From assembly GCF_009690845.1 (NCBI RefSeq), contig NZ_VWSJ01000008.1:1-64000 (forward strand): a stretch of DNA of 64,000 nt, given 5' to 3'. The notes beneath the pieces were generated by a model. It did not search any database. It was not told the DNA's origin and was given only the letters and a program-made list of their open reading frames with translations. A program made the translations under genes and the position numbers. Shown piece by piece: positions 62,982 to 64,000 of the stretch. The stretch comes from Campylobacter portucalensis. GTDB lineage: Bacteria; Campylobacterota; Campylobacteria; Campylobacterales; Campylobacteraceae. How positions within the stretch are numbered: position 1 is the first letter of the stretch; each line of letters opens with the position of its first letter.

Positions 62982-63791
62982 TTAATTAAATTTTATATAA
63001 TTTTTTATTATAGCTACTAAAAAAAATATAGCAGATGCTACCATTATAATGCTTGCCCCACTTGTTAGATTAAATTTATAGCTTATTATTAAACCTAAAA
63101 TGCAAAATAGTGATGAGATTATAGCAGAGATTATCATCATTTGACCTAATTTTTTTGAGAAATTTTCAGCTATATATGGTGGTATTGTCATTAAAGCAAT
63201 TACTAAAATAAGCCCAACAACTTGTATAGTAGCCACAACACAAAGTGCCATTAAAGCAACTAAAATATAGTAAAAAAATGTAGTATTAACGCCTCTTAAT
63301 TTTGCAAATTCTATATCAAAACTAATGGCACAAAACTGCCTATAAAAACATATTACAAAAAATAAAATTATTAAATTTACTAAACTTATAAAAATTAAAG
63401 TTGATTTATCGATTGTTAATATTGATCCAAATAAATAGCCCATTAAATCGACATTATATCCAGGTGTGAGATCTATTAAAATAATACCAAGAGCCATTCC
63501 AAAAGCCCAAATAGCACCGATAATAGAATCAAATCTTTCTTTATCTTTTAAACTCATACAAGCTACTGCTAAAGCTAGTATTACAGCAAAAAAACTAGCT
63601 CCAATAATTGGCATAAAACCACAAAAAAACGCTATCCCAATTCCGCCATAAGCACCATGAGATATCCCTCCAGCTATAAAAGTCATTTTATTTATAACAA
63701 CAAGTGAGCCCACAATGCCACATGCAATGCTTACTAAAATACCACCTAAAAAAGCATTTTGCATAAAAGTTAAACTTAAAATTTCTTGCAT
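62982..63791 (-). CDS. znuB: Zinc ABC transporter permease, ZnuB-like
   Basis: A 269-residue membrane protein of the metal (Zn/Mn) ABC permease family, with eight or so helices and a conserved INKMTFIAGGISHGAYGGIG region followed by the EAA-like AKLRGV segment (about residue 170). The start is set at ATG 63791 (MQEILSL), six bases after AAAGGA. It overlaps znuC by 16 bases. Substrate is inferred as zinc from the family; manganese is possible. Confidence 0.88.
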   Translation of the reverse strand: MQEILSLTFMQNAFLGGILVSIACGIVGSLVVINKMTFIAGGISHGAYGGIGIAFFCGFMPIIGASFFAVILALAVACMSLKDKERFDSIIGAIWAFGMALGIILIDLTPGYNVDLMGYLFGSILTIDKSTLIFISLVNLIILFFVICFYRQFCAISFDIEFAKLRGVNTTFFYYILVALMALCVVATIQVVGLILVIALMTIPPYIAENFSKKLGQMMIISAIISSLFCILGLIISYKFNLTSGASIIMVASAIFFLVAIIKNYIKFN

Positions 63792-64000
63792 GAACACTCC
63801 TTTAAAATCAACTCAACATCACAAAAATGCCCATGCGAATTTTCTAAATGAGCTAAAAAATTATCTTTTTTCCCTTGATCTATTTCGTGCATTACTAAAT
63901 TTTTATTAATATATGCTACTTTTGAAGCATAATTTATAGCTATATTTAAATCATGACTTATCATCAAAATACCTTTACCGCTTTGATTTATATTTTTTAA
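63776..64000 (-). CDS. znuC: Zinc ABC transporter ATP-binding protein, partial
   Basis: The C-terminal about 74 residues of an ABC ATPase, cut by the right window edge. ILMISHDLNIAINYASKVAY is the switch (H-loop) region, with the conserved histidine in SHD. The tail (LENSHGHFCDVELILKECSC) holds two His and three Cys, which may bind metal, as in some metal-importing ATPases of this family. It overlaps the znuB start. Confidence 0.87.
   Translation of the reverse strand, partial: LKNINQSGKGILMISHDLNIAINYASKVAYINKNLVMHEIDQGKKDNFLAHLENSHGHFCDVELILKECSCKKF

Overview
The window is a very AT-rich bacterial chromosome segment that looks like a Campylobacter-type member of the Campylobacterota. Supporting signs are the S10-spc ribosomal operon ending in secY-map, the short zinc-type S14, ThyX as the only thymidylate synthase in view, a HugZ/ChuZ heme oxygenase, a CanB-type carbonic anhydrase next to an MscS channel, and the dnaG / lapB-like-rnhA-rnc-aroC block. 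I cannot fix the species from sequence alone. The two strands are used in long co-directional blocks, and many genes overlap by a few bases (ATGA junctions), as expected of a compact genome.

Layout. 1-0.9 kb: a heme oxygenase (hugZ). 1.1-11.6 kb, minus strand: 20 ribosomal protein genes plus secY and map, driven by a textbook sigma70 promoter at 11.62-11.65 kb. 11.8-15.2 kb, plus: an AAA-type ATPase with twin operator-like palindromes, rnhB and ilvD. 15.3-17.8 kb: a TonB-dependent receptor with a palindrome in its promoter, followed by about 0.8 kb without an intact gene. 18.6-23.5 kb, minus: an EamA transporter, a zinc metallopeptidase, thiol peroxidase (tpx), an RDD protein, frr, secG, a ThiD2-like gene lacking a standard start codon, and a Bax-inhibitor-like protein. 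23.7-27.1 kb, plus: carbonic anhydrase, MscS channel and Fe-SOD. 27.1-28.7 kb: a gene-free, repeat-rich tract with iteron-like repeats, phased CCCAAA motifs and a fragment of an IS1595-type transposase. 28.7-32.5 kb, minus: sodC, aroC, rnc, rnhA and a LapB-like protein, divergent from dnaG and a PP-loop ATPase (32.6-35.2 kb). 35.2-41.3 kb: YnfA, tRNA-Met, nrdB, pcm, a degenerate McrB-like ATPase and a FUSC transporter. 41.3-48.6 kb, minus: recJ, pyrG, a DUF3137-like gene, a frameshifted lemA, typA and an unknown gene. 48.6-56.6 kb: the SRP RNA gene, then (minus) an HD-domain gene, queF, a degenerate GGDEF-EAL protein, gyrB, dnaN and dnaA. DnaA-box-like motifs on both sides of dnaA make this a candidate replication origin. 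56.7-64 kb: ruvC, a YceI protein, a Sel1-repeat protein, thyX, a NhaC-like antiporter, an EamA transporter, and eptC downstream of a ZnuB/ZnuC zinc transporter whose ATPase runs off the end.

The content is mostly housekeeping: translation, replication initiation, nucleotide metabolism and oxidative-stress defence. The observations most worth a second look are: metal-binding-like terminal tails on three separate antioxidant enzymes (Cys-rich on Tpx and SodB, His-rich on SodC); a McrB-like NTPase that has lost its Walker residues and has no McrC, coupled to a FUSC transporter; an inactive-looking GGDEF-EAL protein inside the gyrB operon; a ThiD2-like gene whose expected ATG is ATA; an A8-tract frameshift in lemA; and the orphan iteron-like region.
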